7,604 nucleotides of DNA from Actinomycetota bacterium (GCA_003140115.1 PLIQ01000173.1:30739-38342), one strand, 5' to 3'; positions 1 to 7,221 are shown, counted from the first letter of the stretch. Numbers and translations are program-made. Notes: generated from the letters alone by a model not told the origin.

Positions 1-1038
<1,038 letters not shown>

Positions 1039-1044
1039 CCGGAC

Positions 1045-1073
1045 CCCGGACCCGAGGCCCTCGGGCGTCCGGG
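1045..1073 (+). terminator. Strong hairpin, probable terminator of the aminomutase gene
   Basis: A 7-bp outer stem (CCCGGAC, 1045-1051, with GTCCGGG, 1067-1073) and a 5-bp inner stem (CCGAG with CTCGG) enclose a GCC loop. A 2-base bulge lies on the right side. It starts 7 bases after the stop at 1038. There is no U tract, which is common for actinobacterial terminators. It separates the aminomutase gene from the promoter-like box at 1084. Confidence 0.5.
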
Positions 1074-1083
1074 CTGCGGCGGG

Positions 1084-1089
1084 TATGCT
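1084..1089 (+). promoter_or_regulatory. Candidate -10 box for leaderless transcription of the SDR gene
   Basis: TATGCT fits the actinobacterial TANNNT -10 consensus. It ends six bases before the ATG at 1096, so transcription would begin at or next to the start codon. No Shine-Dalgarno sequence is visible before this ATG, which agrees with a leaderless mRNA. No convincing -35 box is seen. Confidence 0.4.
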
Positions 1090-1095
1090 CCCGGC

Positions 1096-1869
1096 ATGGA
1101 CGTGAACGGTACTGCGGCGATCGTCTCCGGCGGCGCGAGCGGGCTGGGTGAGGCGACCGCCCGGGCGCTCGCCGCGGCCGGGGCCACGGTGGTCATCGCC
1201 GACCTGAACGAAGACGCGGGCAAGCGGGTGGCCAGCGAGACCGGCGGCCTGTTCGCGCGCACCGACGTGGCCGACGAGGCGTCGGTCCAGGCCGCGGTGC
1301 AAGCCGCGGCCGGGACCGGGGTCCCGCTGCGGGTCGCGGTCAGCTGCGCGGGCATCGGCTGGGCGGCGCGGACGGTCGGGCGCGACGGCACCCCGCACGA
1401 CCTGGCCAGCTACCAGCGGGTCATCACCGTCAACCTGATCGGCACCTTCAACCTCATGCGCATCGCCGCCGCGGCCATCGCCCGGACCGAGCCCGTCGAC
1501 GCCGACGGGCAGCGCGGCGTCATCGTCAACACCTCCTCGATCGCGGGCATCGAGGGGCAGATCGGCCAGATCGCCTACGCCGCGTCCAAGGGCGGCATCA
1601 TCGGGATGACCCTGCCCGCCGCGCGGGACCTGGCCGCCATCGGGGTGCGGGTCAACACGATCTGCCCCGGCATCATCGACACCCCGATCTACGGATCCAG
1701 CGCGGAGTCCGAGGAGTTCAAGGCCCGGCTGGCGGCCCCGGTCGTGTTCCCCAAGCGCCTGGGGCGCGCGGATGAGTTCGCTCACCTGGTGCTGAGCCTG
1801 ATCGGGAACGACTACGTCAACGCGGAGGTCATCCGCTTCGACGGCGGGATCAGGTTCCAGCCCAAGTAG
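1096..1869 (+). CDS. Short-chain dehydrogenase, 3-hydroxyacyl-CoA dehydrogenase (HSD10) type
   Basis: This 257-residue protein is a full-length classical SDR. The dinucleotide-binding glycine motif SGGASGLG is at residues 11-18, and Asp36 at the end of the second strand (VVIADL) points to NAD(H) rather than NADP(H). The catalytic set is Asn113 (VNLIG), Ser148 (NTSS), Tyr161 and Lys165 (YAASK). The stretches [33 protein letters not shown] and the EVIRFDG end closely resemble HSD10-like bacterial enzymes. Those oxidise 3-hydroxyacyl-CoA or 3-hydroxy-2-methylbutyryl-CoA in fatty acid and isoleucine breakdown. The exact acyl substrate is inferred, not proven. The protein is expected to be cytosolic. 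The ATG at 1096 is the only sensible start: the glycine motif begins ten residues later and a -10-like box precedes it. It sits 57 bases after the aminomutase gene and 53 before the AsnB gene on the same strand, which may mean shared metabolism or only adjacency. Confidence 0.9.
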   Translation: MDVNGTAAIVSGGASGLGEATARALAAAGATVVIADLNEDAGKRVASETGGLFARTDVADEASVQAAVQAAAGTGVPLRVAVSCAGIGWAARTVGRDGTPHDLASYQRVITVNLIGTFNLMRIAAAAIARTEPVDADGQRGVIVNTSSIAGIEGQIGQIAYAASKGGIIGMTLPAARDLAAIGVRVNTICPGIIDTPIYGSSAESEEFKARLAAPVVFPKRLGRADEFAHLVLSLIGNDYVNAEVIRFDGGIRFQPK

Positions 1870-1902
1870 GCTGGCCAGGCGATGACCCGGGGCACGAGAG
1901 CC

Positions 1903-1910
1903 ACAATTGT
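1903..1910. promoter_or_regulatory. AT-rich 8-bp palindrome before the AsnB gene
   Basis: ACAATTGT is a perfect palindrome centred 16 bases before the AsnB start and is the most AT-rich spot in the 53-base spacer. It could be part of a -10 region (CACAAT, 1902-1907) or a small operator. Eight bases is short enough to arise by chance. Confidence 0.2.
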
Positions 1911-1922
1911 TGGGCGGGACGC

Positions 1923-3866
1923 ATGGGCGGATTGACCGGCTGCCTGGCGCTGGCCGACGGAGCAGGCCCCGACACCGAGTGGGTGAGCCGGGTCGCCCTG
2001 CGCATCGCCCACCGAGGTCCCGACGACGAGGGGTTCTTCGCCGACTCCGACCTGGCCCTGGGCTTCAAGCGGCTGGCCGTCATCGACCCGTCGGCCGGCG
2101 GCCGGCAGCCGGTGTACTCCGCCGACGGCCGCTACGTGATGGTCTTCGACGGGGAGATCTACAACTACCTCGAGCTGGCCCAGCGGCTGGCCGGCCGCGG
2201 GGTGCAGCTGCGGACCAGGTCCGGGGCCGAGGTCCTGGTCGAGATGTACGCGTGGCTGGGCAAGGACGTCGTCCGCCAGCTGCGCGGCATGTACGCGTTC
2301 GCGATCTGGGACCGGCGGACCCGCGAGCTGTTCTGCGCGCGCGACCCGTTCGGCATCAAGCCGTTCTTCTACGCGCTGATCCCGGGCGGTCACCGGCCCC
2401 GGTCCGCGCCGCAGCTGAGGTTCGCCTCCGAGCGCAAGGCCCTGGCCGACTCGGGCGAGGTAAGCGCGATCGACCCGGACGCGCTGCGCCGGTACCTGTC
2501 CTTCCAGTACGTGCCCGCGCCGGCCACCCTGGTCCCGCCCGCCCGGTCGCTGCCGCCGGGACACGTGCTGATCGCCCGCCCCGGCGGCCGGGTCGACGTG
2601 CTGCGGTACTGGCGGCCCGAGTTCAAGCCGGCCCGGTCGCCCTCGTCGGCCTCGCCGGAGAAGATCCTGGCCGCGCTGCGCGATTCGGTCGCCGTGCACC
2701 TGCGCAGCGACGTGCCCGTCGGCGCGTTCCTGTCCGGCGGTGTGGACTCGGCCACGCTCTGCGCGCTCGCCGCGGAATCGGTGCCCGGCCTGGCGACCTT
2801 CACCGTCGGCTTCGAGCACGCCGGGTACAGCGAGATCGACCTGGCCGCCGAGACGGCCACCGCGCTCGGCGTGAAGTCGATCTCGTACGTCATCAGCCCG
2901 GAGGAGTTCATCGCGTGCCTGCCCAGGATCATCTGGCACCTGGATGACCCGATGGCGGACGCGGCGGCGGTCCCGCTCTGGTTCGCGGCCCGGGAAGCCC
3001 GTAAGCACGTCAAGGTGGTGCTGTCTGGTGAGGGAGCGGACGAGCTGTTCGGCGGTTACGGCGTCTACTACCAGCCTGGCATGGTCCGGGCGGGCAAGGC
3101 GCTGCCGAGCTGGGGCCGGGGTGCGATCGGCCGGGTCGCCGCGGAGCTGCCGGCCGGCCGGCGGGGCAAGGGGCTGCTCAACCGGGCCTCCACGCCGCTG
3201 CCGCGGCGCTACATCGGCAACGCGTACGTGTTCAGCACCGAAGAGGCCCGGATGCTGGTCCGGGGCGGCTCCGGCAGCGAGTTCGACGTGACCGATCCGG
3301 TCTACCGCCAGGCCGCCGAGGCCGGCCTGGACGACGTGGCCACCATGCAGCTGGTCGACGTCAACACCTGGCTGCCCGGCGACATCTTGGTCAAGGCGGA
3401 CCGGATGGCCATGGCGCACGGCCTGGAACTCCGCACGCCGTTCCTGGACCGCGAGGTGCTCGCGGTGGCGGCGCGGCTGGCCCGGGTGGAGAAGACCGCG
3501 GCCGGCACGACCAAGTTCGCGCTGCGCGAGGCGGTCGGCGACCTGCTGCCGCAGGCCGCCGCCGAACGCGCCAAGCTGGGCTTCCCGGTGCCGCTCGGGC
3601 ACTGGCTGAGCGGCGGCATGTACGGTTTCGCCGAGCAGGTGGTCCGCACCGCGCAGACCGGTCAGTGGCTGAACAAGGGCGCCGCGGCCGACCTCCTGCG
3701 CCGGTTCCGGGCCGGTGACCCGGAGGTGACCTGGCGGCAGGTGTGGCTGCTGGTCGTGTTCTCGCTGTGGCACCAGATCTACGTGGAACGCGTCTACGAC
3801 CCGGTCGCCCTGGGCTGGGAGTCCGCCCCGGGCCGGCTAGCGCCCCAGCCTGCTGAGGGCGGCTGA
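1923..3866 (+). CDS. asnB: AsnB-type asparagine synthetase homologue with a degenerate glutaminase site
   Basis: The protein has 647 residues, the usual length of actinobacterial AsnB. An N-terminal class II amidotransferase domain (about 1-225) precedes a synthetase domain (about 245-620). The synthetase half looks functional. Its ATP loop is SGGVDS (271-276), and LSGEGADELFGGY (367-379) carries the family catalytic Glu370. Conserved motifs LVKADRMAM and LELRTPFLD follow, with Lys531 in GTTKFALR. The glutaminase half keeps HRGPDDEG, Arg50, Gly77 and Glu78. However, the expected MCG start reads MGG, so the catalytic Cys2 is Gly. The NGEIYN motif is DGEIYN (Asp76), and the Asp before the conserved Glu103 is Gly101 (SGAE instead of SDxE). 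I infer it uses free ammonia or another amine and does not release ammonia from glutamine. It may amidate aspartate or another carboxylate; beta-lactam synthetase is a known Cys-lacking relative. No start codon upstream places a Cys at position 2. A weak GGGCGGGA at 1912-1919 may be its ribosome binding site. Confidence 0.9.
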   Translation: MGGLTGCLALADGAGPDTEWVSRVALRIAHRGPDDEGFFADSDLALGFKRLAVIDPSAGGRQPVYSADGRYVMVFDGEIYNYLELAQRLAGRGVQLRTRSGAEVLVEMYAWLGKDVVRQLRGMYAFAIWDRRTRELFCARDPFGIKPFFYALIPGGHRPRSAPQLRFASERKALADSGEVSAIDPDALRRYLSFQYVPAPATLVPPARSLPPGHVLIARPGGRVDVLRYWRPEFKPARSPSSASPEKILAALRDSVAVHLRSDVPVGAFLSGGVDSATLCALAAESVPGLATFTVGFEHAGYSEIDLAAETATALGVKSISYVISPEEFIACLPRIIWHLDDPMADAAAVPLWFAAREARKHVKVVLSGEGADELFGGYGVYYQPGMVRAGKALPSWGRGAIGRVAAELPAGRRGKGLLNRASTPLPRRYIGNAYVFSTEEARMLVRGGSGSEFDVTDPVYRQAAEAGLDDVATMQLVDVNTWLPGDILVKADRMAMAHGLELRTPFLDREVLAVAARLARVEKTAAGTTKFALREAVGDLLPQAAAERAKLGFPVPLGHWLSGGMYGFAEQVVRTAQTGQWLNKGAAADLLRRFRAGDPEVTWRQVWLLVVFSLWHQIYVERVYDPVALGWESAPGRLAPQPAEGG

Positions 3867-3872
3867 GGGCGG
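3853..3872 (+). repeat. Perfect 10-bp tandem duplication at the asnB stop
   Basis: CTGAGGGCGG occurs twice in direct succession (3853-3862 and 3863-3872). The second copy supplies the asnB TGA stop at 3864-3866; in the first copy the same TGA is out of frame. The duplication adds a few residues (about AEGG) to the C-terminus and nearly fills the gap to the convergent sigma gene. Confidence 0.7.
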
Positions 3873-3875
3873 CGG

Positions 3876-4457
3876 TTAGGTGCCGGGCGACTCGGCGGTC
3901 GCCGGGCCCAGCCCGCTGGCCAGCAGCTGCTCCCGGATCCGGCGGCGGCCGCGGTGCAGCCGCGACATCACCGTCCCGACCGGCGTGCCCATGATCTCGG
4001 CGATCTCCCGGTAGGGGTAGCCCTCGATATCGGCCAGGTACACCGCGGTGCGGAACTCGCCGGGCAGGTCGCGCAGGGCGCGCAGCAGGTCCGAGTCGGT
4101 GGTCCGGTCCAGCGCCTCGGTCTCCGCGGACGGCACCGGCGGCGTCAGCCGGTCGGCGGACATCTGCCATTCGGCCAGGTCACCGCCGAGAGCCTGCTGC
4201 GGCTCGCGGCGCCGCTTACGGTACACGTTGATGAACGTGGTGGTCAGGATCCGGTTCAGCCAGGCCCGCAGGTTGGTGCCGGGAGTGAACTGGCCGAACG
4301 CCGCGAACGCCTTGGCCGACGTTTCCTGGACCAGGTCCTCGGCGTCGGTGGGGTTCCGGGTCATCCGGAGCGCCGCGGGGTACAGCTGGCCAAGCTGCGG
4401 GACGACATCGCGCTCGAATCGCGCGCGGTCTTCGCTAGAGTGTTCGGCTCGGCTCAT
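3876..4457 (-). CDS. ECF RNA polymerase sigma factor, SigR/SigH type
   Basis: This 193-residue protein has the two domains of a group 4 sigma factor. Sigma-2 spans about residues 14-86 and includes [16 protein letters not shown] (31-46), AWLNRIL and NTF-like [10 protein letters not shown] (72-81). Sigma-4 spans about 122-178 and includes [27 protein letters not shown] sequence (131-153) and the helix-turn-helix [17 protein letters not shown] (156-172). These stretches match Streptomyces SigR and mycobacterial SigH, which control the thiol/oxidative and heat stress response. Those proteins are held inactive by a zinc-containing anti-sigma factor (RsrA/RshA) encoded directly downstream. Here the next gene is asnB on the opposite strand, 9 bases away, so that partner is absent. 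Regulation may be by transcription level or by a distant anti-sigma. The ATG at 4457 is supported by GGAG six bases upstream. The assignment to this sigma group is by motif resemblance only. Confidence 0.93.
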   Translation of the reverse strand: MSRAEHSSEDRARFERDVVPQLGQLYPAALRMTRNPTDAEDLVQETSAKAFAAFGQFTPGTNLRAWLNRILTTTFINVYRKRRREPQQALGGDLAEWQMSADRLTPPVPSAETEALDRTTDSDLLRALRDLPGEFRTAVYLADIEGYPYREIAEIMGTPVGTVMSRLHRGRRRIREQLLASGLGPATAESPGT

Positions 4458-4463
4458 CGTTCG

Positions 4464-4467
4464 CTCC
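4464..4467 (-). promoter_or_regulatory. Ribosome binding site of the sigma factor gene
   Basis: On the - strand GGAG is followed by six bases (CGAACG) and the ATG at 4457. The spacing is near ideal and fixes the start used for the sigma factor. Confidence 0.6.
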
Positions 4468-4512
4468 GGTAGTTGACGTTCTTACTGTACATAGACGTAC
4501 TGGAGGCCCGTA

Positions 4513-4543
4513 AAAGTACCCCGTGTCGCGAAAATCACGTCAC
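4513..4543 (-). promoter_or_regulatory. Possible promoter of the sigma factor gene
   Basis: On the - strand, GTGACG (4538-4543) could be a -35 box and TACTTT (4513-4518) a -10 box of TANNNT form. The spacer is 19 bases, or 18 if TGACGT is taken as the -35. It lies in a relatively AT-rich part of the 218-base spacer (4458-4675), about 55 bases upstream of the start codon. The SigR-type consensus (GGAAT with GTT about 18 bases later) is not seen, so there is no sign of autoregulation. I see no gene in this spacer. Confidence 0.25.
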
Positions 4544-4626
4544 GGCCGACCGAGAACGCTGAGCCCCGTGTTAACCATGCTGCCCCGTACGCCGGTGATC
4601 ATGCTTAGCACCACCTCAGAGCTGGC

Positions 4627-4674
4627 TGAAAGCAGCGCATCCTGAAAACAGCGCGTCCCGAAAACAGCGCCGTG
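4627..4674. repeat. Three 16-bp tandem repeats next to the pmt stop
   Basis: Three direct units follow each other without gaps: TGAAAGCAGCGCATCC (4627-4642), TGAAAACAGCGCGTCC (4643-4658) and CGAAAACAGCGCCGTG (4659-4674). Units 1 and 2 differ at two positions. Unit 3 keeps the GAAAACAGCGC core and diverges at the end. The array finishes one base before the pmt stop codon (4676-4678), so it forms the first part of the pmt 3' untranslated region. The units are not inverted and do not form an obvious terminator. Confidence 0.75.
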
Positions 4675-4675
4675 C

Positions 4676-6319
4676 TCAGATCCAGCCGTGGCCCACCCGG
4701 TACCACATGTGGCTCAGCCAGTCCGGGTAGGGGATTACCTTGCCGGCCATGATCGCGTAGAAGTACCAGAACATGATCAGGACGCACAGCACGTACGCGC
4801 CGACCACCCCGGCGCCGATCGAGCGGCGCCGCACGCTGGCCGTGGCCGGCCCGAGGATCAGCCCCAGGCACAGCACGATGGACAAGATCAGGAACGGCTC
4901 GAATTCCAGCGCGTAGTAGTAGAACTTGGTCCGGGTCACCAGCGGGAACCAGGGCCCCCAGCCCGCCACCACGCCCAGCAGGACCGCGCCGGCCCGCCAG
5001 TCGCGGTGCAGCAGCCACCAGCCCAGGCAGAACAGCAGGGCCAGGATGGACCCCCACCAGATGGCCGGGGTCCCGATGGCCAGGACCTCCTGCGACCAGT
5101 ACGGGCCGGTGCACCCCTTGGCTGGGCAGTAGTTCTGGGGTGCGGCGACCGGCACGCTGTACTGCTCGTAGAAGAACGCCACCGGCCGGGTGATCAGCAG
5201 CCAATCCCAGGGCTGGGACTGGTAGGGGTGCGGGGTGCGCAGCCCCAGGCCGAAGATGATCGCCTGCAGGTGGTACTCGTACAGCGAGTACAGGGCCGAG
5301 ATGACCGGGGTGGTCACGCCGTGCGTCTGCCCGTAGTTCCGGTAGTAGCCGGTGCTGGTCAGCAGCCAGTTGCTCCAGGTGGCGGTGTAGACCACCAGCG
5401 GGACGACGAAGAACGTGAGCGGCAGCCACACGGCATCGCGCAGCGCGCCGCGGACGAACCCAGGCAGGCCCGCGGTCCGGCGAGCGCCGATGTCCCAGGC
5501 GATGCCGAGGCAGCCGAACCCGAGGATGTACCAGACCGCGACCCATTTGGTCCCGACCGCCAGGCCGAGCAGGATCCCGCAGATCAGCTGCCACTTGCGC
5601 AGCCCGAGCCGGGGCCCGGCGTCCCCGCCGGGCCGACGCGCGACCCCCTCGGCCAGCTTGGCCCGGGACTGGTCCCGGTCGATGAGCATGCAGCCGAACG
5701 CGGCCAGGATGAAGAACATCAAGAAGATGTCCAGGATGCCGGTCCTGGACAGCACGAATTCCAGGCCGTCCAGGGCCATCAGCAGCCCGGCCAGGCAGCC
5801 GAGCAGCGTGGACCGGGTCAGCCGCCGCGCGATCCGGCACATCAGCAAGATGGCCAGTGACCCGAACACCGCGCTGGAGAACCGCCAGCCGAACGAGTTC
5901 AGCCCGAACAGCCACTCACCGACCGCGATGAGCAGCTTGCCCACCTCGGGCTGGACCACGTACTCCCCGCAGCCGGCCCCGCTGCACGGCGCGAACAGGC
6001 CGGTGGTGTGCCCCTGCAGGATCAGCTGGTTGGCGAGGTTGGGGTTGCTCGTAGAGGTGATGTAATTCCACTCGACCCCGTGCTGCAGGATGCTCCACGC
6101 GTCCTTCGCGTAGTACGTCTCGTCGAAGATCAGCGCGTGCGGTATCTCCAGCCGGTTGAAGCGCAGCCACGTCCCGAACGCGGTGACCAGCAGCGGGCCG
6201 AGCCAGCCCCACAGCCGGTCGGCGGGCATCGGGGCCACAAGCCGGGCGCGGAGCACCGCCAGCCGGCTGGCCTCATCCGGGTCAGGCGCGGTGGCGACGT
6301 CAGCCTCGGTACCCATCAT
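4676..6319 (-). CDS. pmt: Polyprenol-phosphate-mannose--protein mannosyltransferase (GT39)
   Basis: This 547-residue multipass membrane protein is a GT-C fold enzyme. By family it transfers mannose from a polyprenyl phosphate carrier to Ser/Thr of proteins crossing the membrane by the Sec route, on the outer face of the cytoplasmic membrane. The first helix (about 38-53) is followed by the loop with FDETYYAKDAW (65-75), whose Asp66-Glu67 pair is the family catalytic acidic motif. About ten further hydrophobic segments follow, including residues 149-165, 194-212, 246-262, 297-313, 412-434, 446-460, 472-490 and 502-522. The end carries PYPDWLSHMW, like the C-terminal WxxxMW motif of actinobacterial homologues. 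Two Cys pairs in external loops (112/117 and 398/403) could form disulfides. Two adjacent ATGs (6317-6319 and 6314-6316) offer alternative starts; the first fits a -10 box 7 bases upstream. The gene diverges from rsmI, as Rv1002c does from Rv1003 in M. tuberculosis. Confidence 0.93.
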   Translation of the reverse strand: MMGTEADVATAPDPDEASRLAVLRARLVAPMPADRLWGWLGPLLVTAFGTWLRFNRLEIPHALIFDETYYAKDAWSILQHGVEWNYITSTSNPNLANQLILQGHTTGLFAPCSGAGCGEYVVQPEVGKLLIAVGEWLFGLNSFGWRFSSAVFGSLAILLMCRIARRLTRSTLLGCLAGLLMALDGLEFVLSRTGILDIFLMFFILAAFGCMLIDRDQSRAKLAEGVARRPGGDAGPRLGLRKWQLICGILLGLAVGTKWVAVWYILGFGCLGIAWDIGARRTAGLPGFVRGALRDAVWLPLTFFVVPLVVYTATWSNWLLTSTGYYRNYGQTHGVTTPVISALYSLYEYHLQAIIFGLGLRTPHPYQSQPWDWLLITRPVAFFYEQYSVPVAAPQNYCPAKGCTGPYWSQEVLAIGTPAIWWGSILALLFCLGWWLLHRDWRAGAVLLGVVAGWGPWFPLVTRTKFYYYALEFEPFLILSIVLCLGLILGPATASVRRRSIGAGVVGAYVLCVLIMFWYFYAIMAGKVIPYPDWLSHMWYRVGHGWI

Positions 6320-6326
6320 CGGGGAC

Positions 6327-6332
6327 AGCCTA
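6327..6332 (-). promoter_or_regulatory. Candidate -10 box for leaderless transcription of pmt
   Basis: On the - strand TAGGCT (TANNNT form) is followed by exactly seven bases (GTCCCCG) and the ATG at 6319. That spacing would start the mRNA at the start codon. No Shine-Dalgarno sequence is visible before pmt. The box lies in the 83-base spacer shared with rsmI. Confidence 0.45.
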
Positions 6333-6376
6333 CTGTGCCCGCCTGGAGAGTTCGCGCCATGAGGAGGAGAGCTGCG

Positions 6377-6448
6377 ATGCCGCCCCGGCCACGTAGGACA
6401 GAATGCTCCCCATGGCGGAACGTGACCAGGAGCAAGCCGGGGTGCTGA
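6377..6448 (+). other. Possible 23-codon leader ORF overlapping the rsmI start
   Basis: An ATG at 6377 is preceded by the strongest Shine-Dalgarno-like sequence in the window, AGGAGGAGA at 6362-6370, with about nine bases between GGAGG and the ATG. The frame runs 23 codons (starting MPPRPRR, Arg/Pro-rich, with Cys10 and Cys23) to a TGA at 6446-6448. It is out of frame with rsmI and overlaps its first 46 bases. It could be a translated leader that affects rsmI, or a chance match. The composition is not that of a recognisable protein. Confidence 0.2.
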
Positions 6449-7221
6449 CGCTGGCCGCGGTCCCGATCGGCCGGGCCGAGGACGCCTCGCCCCGGCTGGC
6501 GGCCGAGCTCGCCCGGGCCACGATCATCGCGGCCGAGGACACCCGCCGGGTGCGCTGGCTCGCGTCCAGCCTGGACGTCGCGCTCACCGCGCGCATCGTC
6601 TCCTACTACGACGCGGTGGAGACCCGCCGCGCCGCCGAGCTCATCCAAACCCTGCAGGCCGGCCAGGACGTGCTGCTCGTCACCGACGCGGGCACGCCCG
6701 GGATCAGCGATCCGGGCTACCGGCTGGTGGCCGCCGCGGCGGCGGCCGGCATCAGGGTCACCGCGCTGCCCGGGCCGTCCGCGGTGACCACCGCGCTGGC
6801 CGTCTCCGGGCTGCCGACCGACCGGTTCAGTTTCGAGGGGTTCCCGCCCCGCCGCGCGGGCGAACGCCAGCGGCGTTTCGCCGAACTCGCGCAGGACCGC
6901 CGCACCCAGGTCTACTTCGAGTCCGCCCGCAGGCTGGCGGACACGCTGACCGAGCTCACCGCCTCGCACGGCGAGGACCGCCAGGCCGTGGTGTGCCGCG
7001 AGCTGACCAAGATCCACGAGGAGATCGTGCGCGGCACGCTGCCCGAGCTGGCCGCCTGGGCCGGCTCAGGCCCCGTCCGTGGCGAGATTACGCTCGTCGT
7101 CGCCGGCACCGGCCGCCGCTCCGTCCGCGGCATCAGAGCCGGAGCCGATCCCGGTCCCGGTCCCGGAGGCGGACCCGGACCCTGGCCCGGAGCCGACCGT
7201 CCGCCGCACCGCGTCCGCTAG
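6403..7221 (+). CDS. rsmI: 16S rRNA (cytidine-1402-2'-O)-methyltransferase lacking its C-terminal domain
   Basis: RsmI uses SAM to 2'-O-methylate C1402 in the decoding centre of 16S rRNA. This 272-residue protein has the whole tetrapyrrole-methylase-like fold: AAVPIG (18-23), AAEDTRR (43-49), VTDAGTPGISDPGYR (93-107), LPGPSAVTTAL (122-132), FEGFPPR (144-150), YFESARR (171-177) and CRELTKIHEE (198-207). The fold closes with GEITLVVAG (227-235). In homologues such as Rv1003 about 45-50 more residues follow, forming a helical domain. Here they are replaced by a 37-residue Arg/Gly/Pro tail with no resemblance to it. The other two + strand frames do not encode that domain either, so a simple frameshift does not explain the loss. 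The last 156 bases overlap a convergent gene. The start may be 6403 (AGGA four bases upstream) or 6412, seven bases after CAGAAT (6399-6404). Methylase activity is probable but not certain. Confidence 0.92.
   Translation: MLPMAERDQEQAGVLTLAAVPIGRAEDASPRLAAELARATIIAAEDTRRVRWLASSLDVALTARIVSYYDAVETRRAAELIQTLQAGQDVLLVTDAGTPGISDPGYRLVAAAAAAGIRVTALPGPSAVTTALAVSGLPTDRFSFEGFPPRRAGERQRRFAELAQDRRTQVYFESARRLADTLTELTASHGEDRQAVVCRELTKIHEEIVRGTLPELAAWAGSGPVRGEITLVVAGTGRRSVRGIRAGADPGPGPGGGPGPWPGADRPPHRVR

Noticed and set aside
1923..1943. Cys7 (MGGLTGC) as the amidotransferase nucleophile after a misplaced start or propeptide cleavage.
   Set aside because: The conserved Gly-hydrophobic-x-Gly that follows the nucleophile (CGIxG) aligns to residues 2-6 and not to what follows Cys7 (LALAD). 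No start codon directly precedes this Cys.
1812..3773. A 653-codon open frame on the - strand opposite the AsnB gene.
   Set aside because: It reads as Arg/Gln/Pro/His-rich low-complexity sequence with no recognisable motif, while the + strand encodes clear AsnB motifs along its whole length. Long antisense frames are expected at this GC content.
3391..4170. A 259-codon - strand frame spanning the asnB and sigma gene ends.
   Set aside because: It is a composition-driven shadow across two supported genes, with no motif or ribosome binding site.
4486..4500. GTAC-N6-GTAC inverted repeat upstream of the sigma gene as an operator.
   Set aside because: The arms are only 4 bp, self-complementary and poorly extended, so the pattern is too weak to call.
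4473..4501. TTGACG at 4473-4478 as the -35 of a + strand promoter.
   Set aside because: No acceptable -10 box lies 16-18 bases downstream, and there is no + strand gene to serve.
4688..5860. A 390-codon open frame on the + strand opposite pmt.
   Set aside because: It is Gln/Pro/Arg/His-rich with no motif and is the mirror of a well-supported membrane protein gene.
4605..5915. A 436-codon - strand frame overlapping pmt in another phase.
   Set aside because: It is Arg/Ala/Pro-rich out-of-phase reading of pmt. The membrane helices and the FDETYYAKDAW motif are only in the other frame.
7108..7221. A simple frameshift hiding the RsmI C-terminal domain.
   Set aside because: The other two + strand frames give Arg/Ser-rich or Pro/Glu-rich low-complexity sequence here, with no helical-domain residues.
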